Positions 44,014 to 51,115 of a DNA stretch of 64,000 nt are shown here, one piece after another. Each line of letters opens with the position of its first letter. The stretch's first letter is position 1. The notes below the pieces were generated by a model. That model was not told the origin of the DNA. It did not search any database and was given only the letters and a program-made list of their open reading frames with translations. The translations under genes were made by a program, and so were the position numbers. This stretch comes from Woeseiaceae bacterium (GTDB lineage: Bacteria > Pseudomonadota > Gammaproteobacteria > Steroidobacterales > Woeseiaceae): NCBI GenBank assembly GCA_028279985.1, contig JANQMR010000015.1, positions 43,433-107,432 of the forward strand. Reading direction: 5' to 3'.

Positions 44014-44667
44014 GTGGGATTCAAGGTCGATTCAAGTTTTTTGAAGTTTCTCACCATGGGTGCACTTGGGACGCTATACGTTATCGATCTAATGCGTAGT
44101 CGAGGAATGAACCCTATTGAGTTGGAAAGACATTCAAGTTCTAACAAGATTTGGACCACAAAAGTAAAAAGACTCCGAGTTCCGGATCTGATTTGTACCA
44201 AGACTGGAATTCGTCTCGAGGTACGAGCAAAGAGCAAACTCGCAGTCAAGATGAGTGACGCTCCGAATAACCCAGATCGACGTTGGTTTACCAGTATACA
44301 CCCTGAAGATATGATCGCTTTTGTCCATGCGTACGAGCAAGACGGAAAACTTGCGATTTCAGACAGTATTGAACTTTTTTCGGTGCAAGATCTGTTGAAT
44401 GTGCCGGAAAGTGACACCCGGCTAGGGGCACCTAAGTCACCTGGAGAGGGTGCCGAACAAGACCGTGAATGGCCAACTACGGTTACAAAGAAGAACGGAG
44501 AGGTTTTGGAGATAACCGATCAGCGAATCGTCGTCTCGCAAAGCACCCGACGGCAACCGTACCGATTGAATGGGAAGGTTCCCTATGTCGCAGTAGGGGA
44601 TCAAGTAAAAGGGCTTTGTCAGTTCATTGCCGGACCCCCAAGGTCGGCTACCTTTCCAAATCTCTGA
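44014..44667 (+). CDS. PD-(D/E)XK nuclease-like protein, possibly 5' part of a split gene
   Basis: The 217-residue product contains VPDLICTKTGIRLEVRAKSK (P57-D58, then E69 and K73), which resembles a PD-(D/E)XK nuclease core though the final motif is E-x-x-x-K or E-x-R rather than canonical. The upstream glutamate in PIELERH could complete the site. The second half (NGEVLEITDQRIVVSQSTRR, GKVPYVAVGDQVKGLCQFIAG) looks like a small beta domain. The start is GTG 44014 or ATG 44056, neither with a clear ribosome-binding site. It ends in frame-shifted-looking residues (RSATFPNL). The HEAT ORF begins 41 bp before this stop, so the two may be one gene with a frameshift. Likely the restriction or effector partner of the divergent methyltransferase. 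Confidence 0.65.
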   Translation: MGFKVDSSFLKFLTMGALGTLYVIDLMRSRGMNPIELERHSSSNKIWTTKVKRLRVPDLICTKTGIRLEVRAKSKLAVKMSDAPNNPDRRWFTSIHPEDMIAFVHAYEQDGKLAISDSIELFSVQDLLNVPESDTRLGAPKSPGEGAEQDREWPTTVTKKNGEVLEITDQRIVVSQSTRRQPYRLNGKVPYVAVGDQVKGLCQFIAGPPRSATFPNL

Positions 44668-45487
44668 GGGATCTTCGTGGAACCCTCGAAAGTTGTTGAG
44701 TTCTGACTCGCAACTGGATCGGTTCGCTGCTGTGAAGGTCCTGGGTGTAATAGGTACAAGTGACGATATTCCAGCGCTGATTGCGATTGCCGAGAATGAT
44801 CCCGAGACTCGTGTGCGTCTAGAAGCTTACGGCTCGCTTTCCAAGCTTGGTTCTGGACAAGGAGTCGATGGTCTGAGGGAGACTATCCAAAACCCGGAAG
44901 AAACCTACTTCCGCATGGAAGCAGTATTCATACTGTCTGAGGTAGGCAAGCAATCGGACATCGCAACTGTTTCTGACGTTCTTGTTGAAGTGGCATGTGA
45001 TCCAGAGTTTGTGGATAACGAGGTCCGGCAAGCAGCAATATGGGGACTGGGAAAATCCGGTCTAATGCAGTTCGATCTACTGTCTCAGTTCTTGGGAGCA
45101 GAGGACCTAGATGAGCGAATACACGCGATTAATGCATACGGTGAAGAATTGCCAGAGTCCACCGTTGCGCATCTTGTAGATAATCTTGATTCAGATATTG
45201 ATACAGAGATTAAGGCAAGTATCGTCTATGTGTTGAGCAATTCTGCTCCGACCGATTCCATGCTCGGACGATTGACAGGGCTCGCAGAAAGTGAAAGTAA
45301 CCCGAACTCAGCATGGGCAATTGCAGTTCTTGGATCGATGAATCCAGCTGTGGTTAACGATTTCGTGAATAATGCAGCTACGAGAGATCGTTTGACTCCG
45401 ATGCAGCTACTCTCCGAGGAACGCAATTGGATAATGGGCTCGAATCGTCTCGAAGAGATAATGTTTGTCAGCAAGCAATCTCTGTGA
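44627..45487 (+). CDS. HEAT-repeat protein, possibly 3' part of the nuclease gene
   Basis: From about residue 28 (SQLDRFAAVKVLGVIG) the product is a run of HEAT/PBS-lyase-type helical repeats: DIPALIAIAENDPETRVRLE, RMEAVFILSEVGKQSD, VRQAAIWGLGKSG, IKASIVYVLSNSAP. HEAT repeats bind proteins or nucleic acids. The first codons (LPDPQGRLPF) look non-native, and no ATG lies near the beginning of good coding sequence, which suggests that translation comes from the upstream nuclease-like ORF through a frameshift or that the gene is broken. Low GC like its neighbours. The last codons (QSL) and the sequence beyond are shared, inverted, with the methyltransferase 3' end. Confidence 0.65.
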   Translation: MPDPQGRLPFQISEGSSWNPRKLLSSDSQLDRFAAVKVLGVIGTSDDIPALIAIAENDPETRVRLEAYGSLSKLGSGQGVDGLRETIQNPEETYFRMEAVFILSEVGKQSDIATVSDVLVEVACDPEFVDNEVRQAAIWGLGKSGLMQFDLLSQFLGAEDLDERIHAINAYGEELPESTVAHLVDNLDSDIDTEIKASIVYVLSNSAPTDSMLGRLTGLAESESNPNSAWAIAVLGSMNPAVVNDFVNNAATRDRLTPMQLLSEERNWIMGSNRLEEIMFVSKQSL

Positions 45488-45550
45488 CTGATCTCGATAT
45501 TGAGGATTGAATTGAGTACCTAGGATTGGTGCTCAACGAACGAACAGGAC
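45477..45550. repeat. right arm of inverted duplication (methyltransferase 3'-end relic)
   Basis: Read on the plus strand it encodes SVTDLDIED-stop-IEYLGLVLNERTG, against SVTDLHLSDIEDRIEHLGLVLNKRTG in the methyltransferase. Differences are a 9-bp in-frame gap and four transitions, one creating a stop. A further 13-bp inverted repeat (ATATTGAGGATTG / CAATCCTCAATAT) lies at this end (45498-45563). Confidence 0.93.
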
Positions 45551-45598
45551 AATCCTCAATATTTCCAAACTGACATGCGTCAATCAACAATTCGATAA

Positions 45599-45640
45599 TT
45601 CTAGAAATTTAGTTGACACAACCCAGGTTTCGTGCTTAAT
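45599..45640 (+). promoter_or_regulatory. arsR promoter with candidate ArsR operator
   Basis: A perfect -35 TTGACA (45613-45618) is followed after 16 bases by CTTAAT (45635-45640). Transcription would start at or next to the arsR ATG (45648), implying a leaderless message; no ribosome-binding site is present. The palindrome TTCTAGAA (45599-45606) lies just upstream of the -35 and recurs before gshB. Confidence 0.6.
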
Positions 45641-45647
45641 TGCCGTC

Positions 45648-45956
45648 ATGAAGCTTGAAAGCGCAGCCGCGCAACTCGAAGCACTGGGCAATCCGACCCG
45701 GCTCGCGATTTACCGCATACTGATAGAGGCGGGGCGCACAGGAAGCCCTGTCGGCGACGTGAGGGAACGTATCGGCATTCCCGGATCGACGCTGTCACAT
45801 CATATCTCGAAGCTCGTCCAGGCGGGCTTGGTGGTGCAGGAGCGTGAGAGCCGAACGCTTTGCTGCAAGGCCAACTTCAGAACTATGGAGAATTTGTTGG
45901 CGTTTCTTCTTCAAGACTGCTGTGTCGCCGACGCTCGCGATCGAGTATTGAAATAG
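45648..45956 (+). CDS. ArsR-family metalloregulator
   Basis: The 102-residue winged-helix repressor has the ArsR HTH (PGSTLSHHISKLVQAGLVVQ). Two cysteine pairs are C72-C73 and C91-C92 (LLAFLLQDCC). The C-terminal CC after LLAFL matches the arsenite-sensing ArsR subgroup in which the thiols bind As(III) away from the DNA-binding helix. Normal high GC marks the return from the methyltransferase island. The following gene is a glutathione synthetase rather than arsenic-resistance genes, and both have a TTCTAGAA palindrome at their promoters, so the regulator probably controls itself and gshB. Confidence 0.88.
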   Translation: MKLESAAAQLEALGNPTRLAIYRILIEAGRTGSPVGDVRERIGIPGSTLSHHISKLVQAGLVVQERESRTLCCKANFRTMENLLAFLLQDCCVADARDRVLK

Positions 45957-45980
45957 AGCGTTTTTTTACCTTTTTATTTC

Positions 45981-45998
45981 TATATTTCTAGAAAAATG
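45981..45998 (+). promoter_or_regulatory. candidate ArsR operator and -10 upstream of gshB
   Basis: TATATT (45981-45986) could be a -10 element; TTTCTAGAAA (45985-45994) is a perfect 10-bp palindrome sharing TTCTAGAA with the site before arsR. Repressor bound here would overlap the promoter. Confidence 0.45.
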
Positions 45999-46037
45999 GA
46001 CTCTATGACGATGCCAGCGCAACAGAACCGGTCGGCC

Positions 46038-47039
46038 ATGAAAACGACCGCCCGTTTCCTGTTCGTCATGGACCCCTACGACTCGCTCAATCTCGACACC
46101 GAAACCTCCTTGCTGTTGATGCAAGCCTTGATCGACCGGGGGCAAACGGTCTTCTATCTACCCTACGAAGACCTGGCCTTGATCGACGGCAAACCCGCCG
46201 GCCGGGCGCTGCCGGTCGAGCAGGCGGCACCCTATCGGCCCGGGGAACCGGCGTGGATGGATCTGAATCGCTTCGACGTCGTGCTGATACGCAAGGACCC
46301 GCCGGTCGACGGCCGCTACCTGCACCTTACCCTCATCCTCGACCATCTCGATCCCCGGATTCTTCGGATCAACGACATCGACGCGCTCAGGCGCTTCAAC
46401 GAAAAACTGCTACCCTTGCGCTGGCCGCATGCCGCGCCGCCGTCCGTCGTCAGCATGAACGCCGAGCGTCTGGCTGAATTCACCGCCGCACATCGTGAGG
46501 TCGTGTTGAAACCCCTCGACGATTGTTCCGGCCGTGGCATCTCGAAGCTCGCCTGGGACGAGCGGGGCGCCTTCCGTGCCGAGATCGAGGCGGCGCTGTG
46601 CGACGCCAACGACAATCCGCGTTATCTCATGGCGCAGAAGTACCTCGGCGACGTCAAGAAGGGAGACAAGCGCGTTTTCCTCGTAAACGGAGACCCGGTG
46701 GGCATTGTCAACCGGATCCCGGGTCCAGGCCGGTTTCTGGCGAATATCCACCAGGGTGCGACATGTGAGCCTGCGGGGCTCACCGGGGCGGAGCGACGAA
46801 TCATCGACACCATCAAAACCTTCCTGATCGACAAGGGTATTTTTCTCGCCGGGGCGGATTTCATCGGCGGATATTTGACGGAGCTAAACATCACGAGTCC
46901 ATCGGCGGTCCGTCAGATCAACGAAGTCACCGGTGAAGTCGTCGAATACCGGATCGTCGATGCAATGCTGGGAAAACTGCATCGACATCGACAATCGATG
47001 TGGGGTCGCCGGAAAATCCCTTCTTGGTCAGACGGGTAG
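46038..47039 (+). CDS. gshB: glutathione synthetase (ATP-grasp)
   Basis: GshB ligates glycine to gamma-glutamylcysteine to complete glutathione. The protein has the family N-terminus FLFVMDPYDSLNLDTETS, VVLIRKDPPVDGRYLHLT, the ATP-grasp core (VVLKPLDDCSGRGISKL, YLGDVKKGDKRVFLVNG, RIPGPGRFLANIHQG) and the C-terminal LTELNITSPSAVRQI. The start was set at ATG 46038 because a candidate operator and -10 sit at 45981-45994; an in-frame ATG at 45996 would add 14 unrelated residues. The gene is downstream of an arsenite-type arsR, so it may be a metal-inducible second copy of gshB. A second genomic copy cannot be checked here. Confidence 0.9.
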   Translation: MKTTARFLFVMDPYDSLNLDTETSLLLMQALIDRGQTVFYLPYEDLALIDGKPAGRALPVEQAAPYRPGEPAWMDLNRFDVVLIRKDPPVDGRYLHLTLILDHLDPRILRINDIDALRRFNEKLLPLRWPHAAPPSVVSMNAERLAEFTAAHREVVLKPLDDCSGRGISKLAWDERGAFRAEIEAALCDANDNPRYLMAQKYLGDVKKGDKRVFLVNGDPVGIVNRIPGPGRFLANIHQGATCEPAGLTGAERRIIDTIKTFLIDKGIFLAGADFIGGYLTELNITSPSAVRQINEVTGEVVEYRIVDAMLGKLHRHRQSMWGRRKIPSWSDG

Positions 47040-47093
47040 CGTGCCCGGCGACAAGGACGTCAATCGATCGAAACATGCCGCGGAACTGTTTCG

Positions 47094-47375
47094 TTACCTT
47101 TGATCCGGTTCGCCGTCCGAGCCGCCCTGCCATACGGGGCCGACGGTGTGGATGACATACCGCGCGGGCAGATCGTAGCCGCGGGTCAACTTGGCATCAC
47201 CGGTAACGCAACCGCCGAGAAGCCGGCACTCTTTCAGCAACTCGGGACCTGCAGCCCGGTGTATGGCGCCGTCCACACCTCCACCGCCGAGCAGGGACCG
47301 GTTCGCCGCGTTGACGATGGCATCAACGTCGAGCGTCGTGATGTCCGCTCGAATGGCACGTAGATCTGCGTTCAT
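47094..47375 (-). pseudogene. truncated macro-domain gene (ymdB-like)
   Basis: The 93 residues match the first half of macro-domain ADP-ribose / O-acetyl-ADP-ribose hydrolases: [41 protein letters not shown]-like [16 protein letters not shown]. It then ends abruptly ([15 protein letters not shown]), where full-length proteins of about 170 residues continue with the substrate-loop half. The gene has therefore lost its 3' half and is probably non-functional. It lies tail to tail with gshB. Confidence 0.82.
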
Positions 47376-47443
47376 TTCGGGACAGCCTGAGTTCGACGTC
47401 AGTATAACTCGCCAAAGATCGGTGTGTCCGTCGTCATCGCCGT

Positions 47444-47542
47444 TTAAAAGTCGTCGTCGGAGGCAGAAGGGTTGTGATGCGTCAGCGTGACGAAAGTCTG
47501 CTCGCCGTCTTCCCCGAGGTCTACGAACAGGCCTCATTTTGA
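47444..47542 (-). pseudogene. possible remnant of an SRPBCC/AHSA1-type gene
   Basis: On the minus strand the frame ending at 47444 reads [20 protein letters not shown] then [13 protein letters not shown], resembling the C-terminal strand of SRPBCC (AHSA1-like) proteins. Only about 30 codons remain, with no start. A small hairpin GCCTCA-TTT-TGAGGC lies at its upstream edge (47531-47545). Weak evidence. Confidence 0.3.
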
Positions 47543-47563
47543 GGCTTGGCGGTGTCCACCGTC

Positions 47564-47788
47564 CTAGGACCACTCCAAATGTCTCGCTATGTGCTTGTTG
47601 AATGTGTACAAGCCCAACTCGTCCAGGGGGGATGCCAATTCGAAGTCCTCGGCTTCCACCCGAACCACGATGGCCCCTTTCATCGTGCAAATCGAGCAGT
47701 CACAAACGATACTCTCGGCCAGGTCCAGCGTGGTTCGGAACCGGACTTCTCCACAGTGGCAGGACCCTTCGAAATGGGTTTTCATCAC
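47564..47788 (-). pseudogene. truncated GFA/CENP-V-type zinc protein gene
   Basis: The 74-residue product starts like the glutathione-dependent formaldehyde-activating enzyme family: FEGSCHCGEVRFRTT, then [14 protein letters not shown], then [14 protein letters not shown]. Full-length members continue with a second cysteine pair (FCxxCG) and end near 115-130 residues. Here the protein stops right after ARHLEWS, so the second half of the zinc site is missing. It is probably inactive, one of three adjacent broken genes. Confidence 0.75.
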
Positions 47789-47815
47789 ACAACGATTCGT
47801 TGGCGCTCCGCCCTG

Positions 47816-48055
47816 TCAGGCGGCGGTCAGACGGCGTACGGACAGAATATCCTCTGCACCGATAGTACGGACTTTGTCCTTGGACAGCGTGATCAGAGCC
47901 TGAGTGTGTCCGGAGGCCGTTACAAATTCGACCTCAATAGTGTGTGCCGGGTACACGGCAACAACGGCACCGAGATCGCCCGCTTTGAGTCCATGAGCCG
48001 GAACGTCTTCGGTCAAAGCTACAGTGTCCAGTTCTTCGATGGCCATCACAATCAT
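47816..48055 (-). CDS. DUF4926 small protein
   Basis: A 79-residue beta-rich protein of the DUF4926 type: LDTVALTEDVPAHGLKAGDL, GAVVAVYPAHTIEVEFVTA. It overlaps the upstream DUF6883 gene by four bases (ATGA), so the two are translated together. Such small overlapping pairs in accessory regions often behave as toxin/immunity or toxin/antitoxin modules, but this has not been shown for these families as far as I know. The start could also be the ATG three codons later. Confidence 0.82.
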   Translation of the reverse strand: MIVMAIEELDTVALTEDVPAHGLKAGDLGAVVAVYPAHTIEVEFVTASGHTQALITLSKDKVRTIGAEDILSVRRLTAA

Positions 48056-48381
48056 TCAGGATAAGCAGTTATGAAGCGGGGAAAATCCTCGCCGGTCCGG
48101 ATTATCCAAATACTAACTATATCTTCAGTTCGACCGCTTGGCCCATGAATGGCGCCCCGAATCGCATATTTTGTCCCGAAATCAGAGGCCTCTAACTTCT
48201 CTGCGTTAAGAATCAATAGGTTACGTAAGTCTTCGAGCAGTGTCTCCCAGTTCTCCGATGTGTATCCCAGTGAGCGGAATACGGCGGCTTTGTAGCGCCC
48301 GATCGGATGAGTGTCTGACAAAAGATACTCGCGTACTTTCTCCGACGCGATCTGAGCATTCTGATGGTTGGGCAACTGCAT
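48052..48381 (-). CDS. DUF6883 domain protein
   Basis: The conserved core is KVREYLLSDTHPIGRYKAAV then FRSLGYTSENWETLLEDL, with a C-terminal strand region (YAIRGAIHGPSGRTEDIVSI). I set the start at ATG 48381 (MQLPNHQNAQ), giving 109 residues; an open frame extends 33 codons further upstream but looks unrelated. It is overlapped by the DUF4926 gene. The role is unknown; the pairing and location in a decaying accessory stretch suggest a selfish or defensive module. Confidence 0.75.
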   Translation of the reverse strand: MQLPNHQNAQIASEKVREYLLSDTHPIGRYKAAVFRSLGYTSENWETLLEDLRNLLILNAEKLEASDFGTKYAIRGAIHGPSGRTEDIVSIWIIRTGEDFPRFITAYPE

Positions 48382-48618
48382 GATGCGGAGTGCTACCAGG
48401 TTCGGTTCGTTGAACGCCACACGTTGGATAGTGACTGAATTCACCAGAGCACAATAGAGTTCGAGGCTGAACAACGTCAACGCGCGAATTCATAGATTCG
48501 GCGCAATAACATGCGTGGCCTCGAGCCGGCATATGGCGTTACCTGTCGGTTCAGATGCTTCATGGTTGGTTACCGCGCCGGAACGAAGCATCGCAGCTCC
48601 ACAATATGCCAGGAGTGG

Positions 48619-49824
48619 CTATGGCTGTCGCCAGCGGTGTAACGGAATCACCGTGCCAACCGGAAACTCATTCTGCTCGCGCGGGAGCTCGAGATACCCG
48701 TCGGTGCCGGCGAGAGATGCAAAATCGCCGGAGGTGTTGGTTGGCACCGGTAACGCGAGTACGGTGCCGGCGGCGTTCGAGATCAGTCTGGTCGGCATGA
48801 AACAGGTCAGATCCGGTTTGAACGTCACCGCTTGGGCGAGCGACGCAAACTCGGGTTTTCCGGCGGGTATACCGGACGCTCTGCAAAGCGCCGGGATGAC
48901 GTACTGGCGACAGCACACCAGCGTCGATACCGGATTTCCCGGCAGCGCGAACACGAGCTGGTCTTGCGGCCCGACGCCGAACCACATCGGTTTGCCCGGG
49001 CGCTGGCTTATCTTGTGGAACACCACGCGGACGCCGAGCTCGCTCAGGACACCGGGTACAAAATCCGCTTTACCCATAGAAACGCCGCCGGACAGTACCA
49101 GGACCCCGGCTTCGTCGAGGTGTTTCGCGAGTCGCTCCCGCAACAGCGCCGGGTTGTCAACGAGATGATCGTGCGTACAGTCATCGAAGCCATGTTGCCG
49201 AAGTATCGCGACGACGGCCGGGCCGTTCGACAGGCGAATCTGCTGCGGCGCGATCGGCTCGCCCGCAGCCACGAGCTCGTTGCCTGTAGAGATAACGCGG
49301 ATCGTCGGATTCTCGCTGACGGCAACCCTCGGCTGGCCGGCCGAAGCGATGACGGCGATGTCCATCGGCGCGATCCTGGTTCCGCCTGCCAGAAGCTCGG
49401 CACCGGCAGCGTGATCCGATCCCCTGGGATGGATGAACTGCCTGGCCTCCGCCGAATAATCGGCTTCGACGACCGCAACACCGCCGCCGACCTCGATACG
49501 CTCGACCGGGACGATACAGTCGGCATTCATCGGCAACTCGGCGCCGGTCATGATCTCGATACACTGGCCGGCGTCCAGCGTTTCGACGGCATCACCGGCA
49601 TGTTGTGTTGCCTGTATCGCGAACTCGCGCCTTCCCGCCGCAAAGTCGGCATGTCGTATCGCGATACCATCCATCATCACGCGGTCGAACGGCGGCTGGT
49701 CGCGTTCGGCGACGACACTCTGTCGTAACACGCGGCCCAGCGCATCCTCGATCGCGACGTCTTCCGTACCGAAAGTCGGCAATTCACCGAGAATCGCGTC
49801 TTGCGCTTCGGCGACCGTCAACAT
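48619..49824 (-). CDS. moeA: molybdopterin molybdenumtransferase
   Basis: MoeA inserts molybdate into adenylylated molybdopterin to make the molybdenum cofactor. The 401-residue protein shows VAEAQDAILGELPTFGTEDV, the substrate loop PPFDRVMMDGIAIRH, EIMTGAELPMNADCIVPVER, the central STGNELVAAGE and LSGGVSMGKADFV, and FALPGNPVSTLVC. The ATG at 49824 is four bases after the purD stop, so it is the last gene of purH-purD-moeA. No other cofactor genes are nearby. Confidence 0.95.
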   Translation of the reverse strand: MLTVAEAQDAILGELPTFGTEDVAIEDALGRVLRQSVVAERDQPPFDRVMMDGIAIRHADFAAGRREFAIQATQHAGDAVETLDAGQCIEIMTGAELPMNADCIVPVERIEVGGGVAVVEADYSAEARQFIHPRGSDHAAGAELLAGGTRIAPMDIAVIASAGQPRVAVSENPTIRVISTGNELVAAGEPIAPQQIRLSNGPAVVAILRQHGFDDCTHDHLVDNPALLRERLAKHLDEAGVLVLSGGVSMGKADFVPGVLSELGVRVVFHKISQRPGKPMWFGVGPQDQLVFALPGNPVSTLVCCRQYVIPALCRASGIPAGKPEFASLAQAVTFKPDLTCFMPTRLISNAAGTVLALPVPTNTSGDFASLAGTDGYLELPREQNEFPVGTVIPLHRWRQP

Positions 49825-49828
49825 GGTA

Positions 49829-51115
49829 TTACCCGTTTTCGCGGGCGATCGCGCGGTGGCCGATGTCGTGCCTGAGGTACACGTCGTCCCAATGGATTTT
49901 CGCGGCAGCGTCGTAAGCGCGCTCTGCAGCCTGCGACACGCTGACACCAAGGCCTACCACACACAACACCCGGCCGCCGCTGGTTACGACGGTATTGCCG
50001 TCTTCTCGCGTTCCGGCGTGGAATACCTTCTGAACCTCACTGTCCACGCCGTTCAGCCCCGCAATCTCCCGATCCTTCGCATAACTGCCAGGATAACCGC
50101 CCGCCGCCATCACGACACCCAGCGCGGCACGGTCATCCCACTGAACTTCGACGGTGTCGAGCTCACCGTCGAGCGTCGCCTTGCAGATGGCGGCGAGATC
50201 GGACTGGAGCCGCATCAGGATCGGCTGGGTCTCCGGATCACCCATCCGGCAGTTGAACTCGATCACCTTCGGTGAGCCGTCGGCCATGATCATCAGACCG
50301 GCGTAAAGGAAACCCACGTAGTTGGCGCCGTCCACCCTCATGCCGCCCAGCGTCGGTCGGATCACTTCGTCCATGATCCGCCGTTCGACCTCCGCCGTCA
50401 CGACCGGCGCCGGCGAATAGGCACCCATGCCGCCGGTGTTCGGGCCCGTGTCACCCTCATCACGCGCCTTGTGATCCTGCGACGTCGCCAGAGGCACCAC
50501 GGTTGTGCCGTCGGTGACGACGATAAAACTCGCTTCCTCGCCGTTTAGGTATTCCTCGACGACAATGCGTGCGCCGGCCTCACCGAAACGATTACCCGAC
50601 AACATGTCTTTCGCGGCGCCTTCGGCTTCTTCGAGCGTCATCGCCACGATGACGCCTTTGCCGGCGGCGAGGCCGTCGGCCTTGATGACGATGGGTGCTC
50701 CCTTCGCACGTATGTATTCGAGCGCCGGTCCGATCTCTGAAAAGTTGCGATAGGCGGCGGTGGGGATGCCGTGGCGGGCGAGAAAGTCCTTGGTAAATGC
50801 TTTCGAGCCCTCGAGCCGCGCGGCCGCGGCGCTCGGACCGAAGCAGCGCAGCCCGGCCGCCTCGAAACGATCGACGATGCCGGCCACCAGCGGCGCTTCG
50901 GGGCCGACGATCGTCAAGTCGACGTTCTCTTCGGCGGCGAGCGCGATCAGGCCGTCGATGTCGTCCGACGACACCGGCACGTTGCGGCATTTGGCTTCGC
51001 GGGCAGTCCCCGCATTTCCCGGTGCGACGAGCACTTCGCCGACCTCGGCCGATTGCGCGCACTGCCAGGCCAGCGCATGCTCGCGGCCGCCGCCGCCGAT
51101 GACCAGGAGTTTCAT
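49829..51115 (-). CDS. purD: phosphoribosylamine-glycine ligase
   Basis: PurD joins glycine to phosphoribosylamine, the second step of purine synthesis. The 428-residue ATP-grasp enzyme has KLLVIGGGGREHALAWQCAQ, VGPEAPLVAGIVDRF, GPSAAAARLEGSKAFTKDF, IKADGLAAGKGVIVA, GPNTGGMGAYSPAPVV and EFNCRMGDPETQ. The ATG overlaps the purH stop (ATGA); a TTG one codon upstream is less likely. It is co-transcribed with purH and moeA. Confidence 0.97.
   Translation of the reverse strand: MKLLVIGGGGREHALAWQCAQSAEVGEVLVAPGNAGTAREAKCRNVPVSSDDIDGLIALAAEENVDLTIVGPEAPLVAGIVDRFEAAGLRCFGPSAAAARLEGSKAFTKDFLARHGIPTAAYRNFSEIGPALEYIRAKGAPIVIKADGLAAGKGVIVAMTLEEAEGAAKDMLSGNRFGEAGARIVVEEYLNGEEASFIVVTDGTTVVPLATSQDHKARDEGDTGPNTGGMGAYSPAPVVTAEVERRIMDEVIRPTLGGMRVDGANYVGFLYAGLMIMADGSPKVIEFNCRMGDPETQPILMRLQSDLAAICKATLDGELDTVEVQWDDRAALGVVMAAGGYPGSYAKDREIAGLNGVDSEVQKVFHAGTREDGNTVVTSGGRVLCVVGLGVSVSQAAERAYDAAAKIHWDDVYLRHDIGHRAIARENG

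Noticed and set aside
43935..44641. Functional invertible switch
   Set aside because: Inverting the segment between the 13-bp repeats would not give a longer open frame joined to the HEAT ORF, so phase variation is not supported; only the repeat itself is reported.
41719..45650. Type I or type III restriction system
   Set aside because: No helicase/ATPase subunit and no specificity subunit are present; only a methyltransferase, a nuclease-like ORF and a HEAT-repeat ORF.
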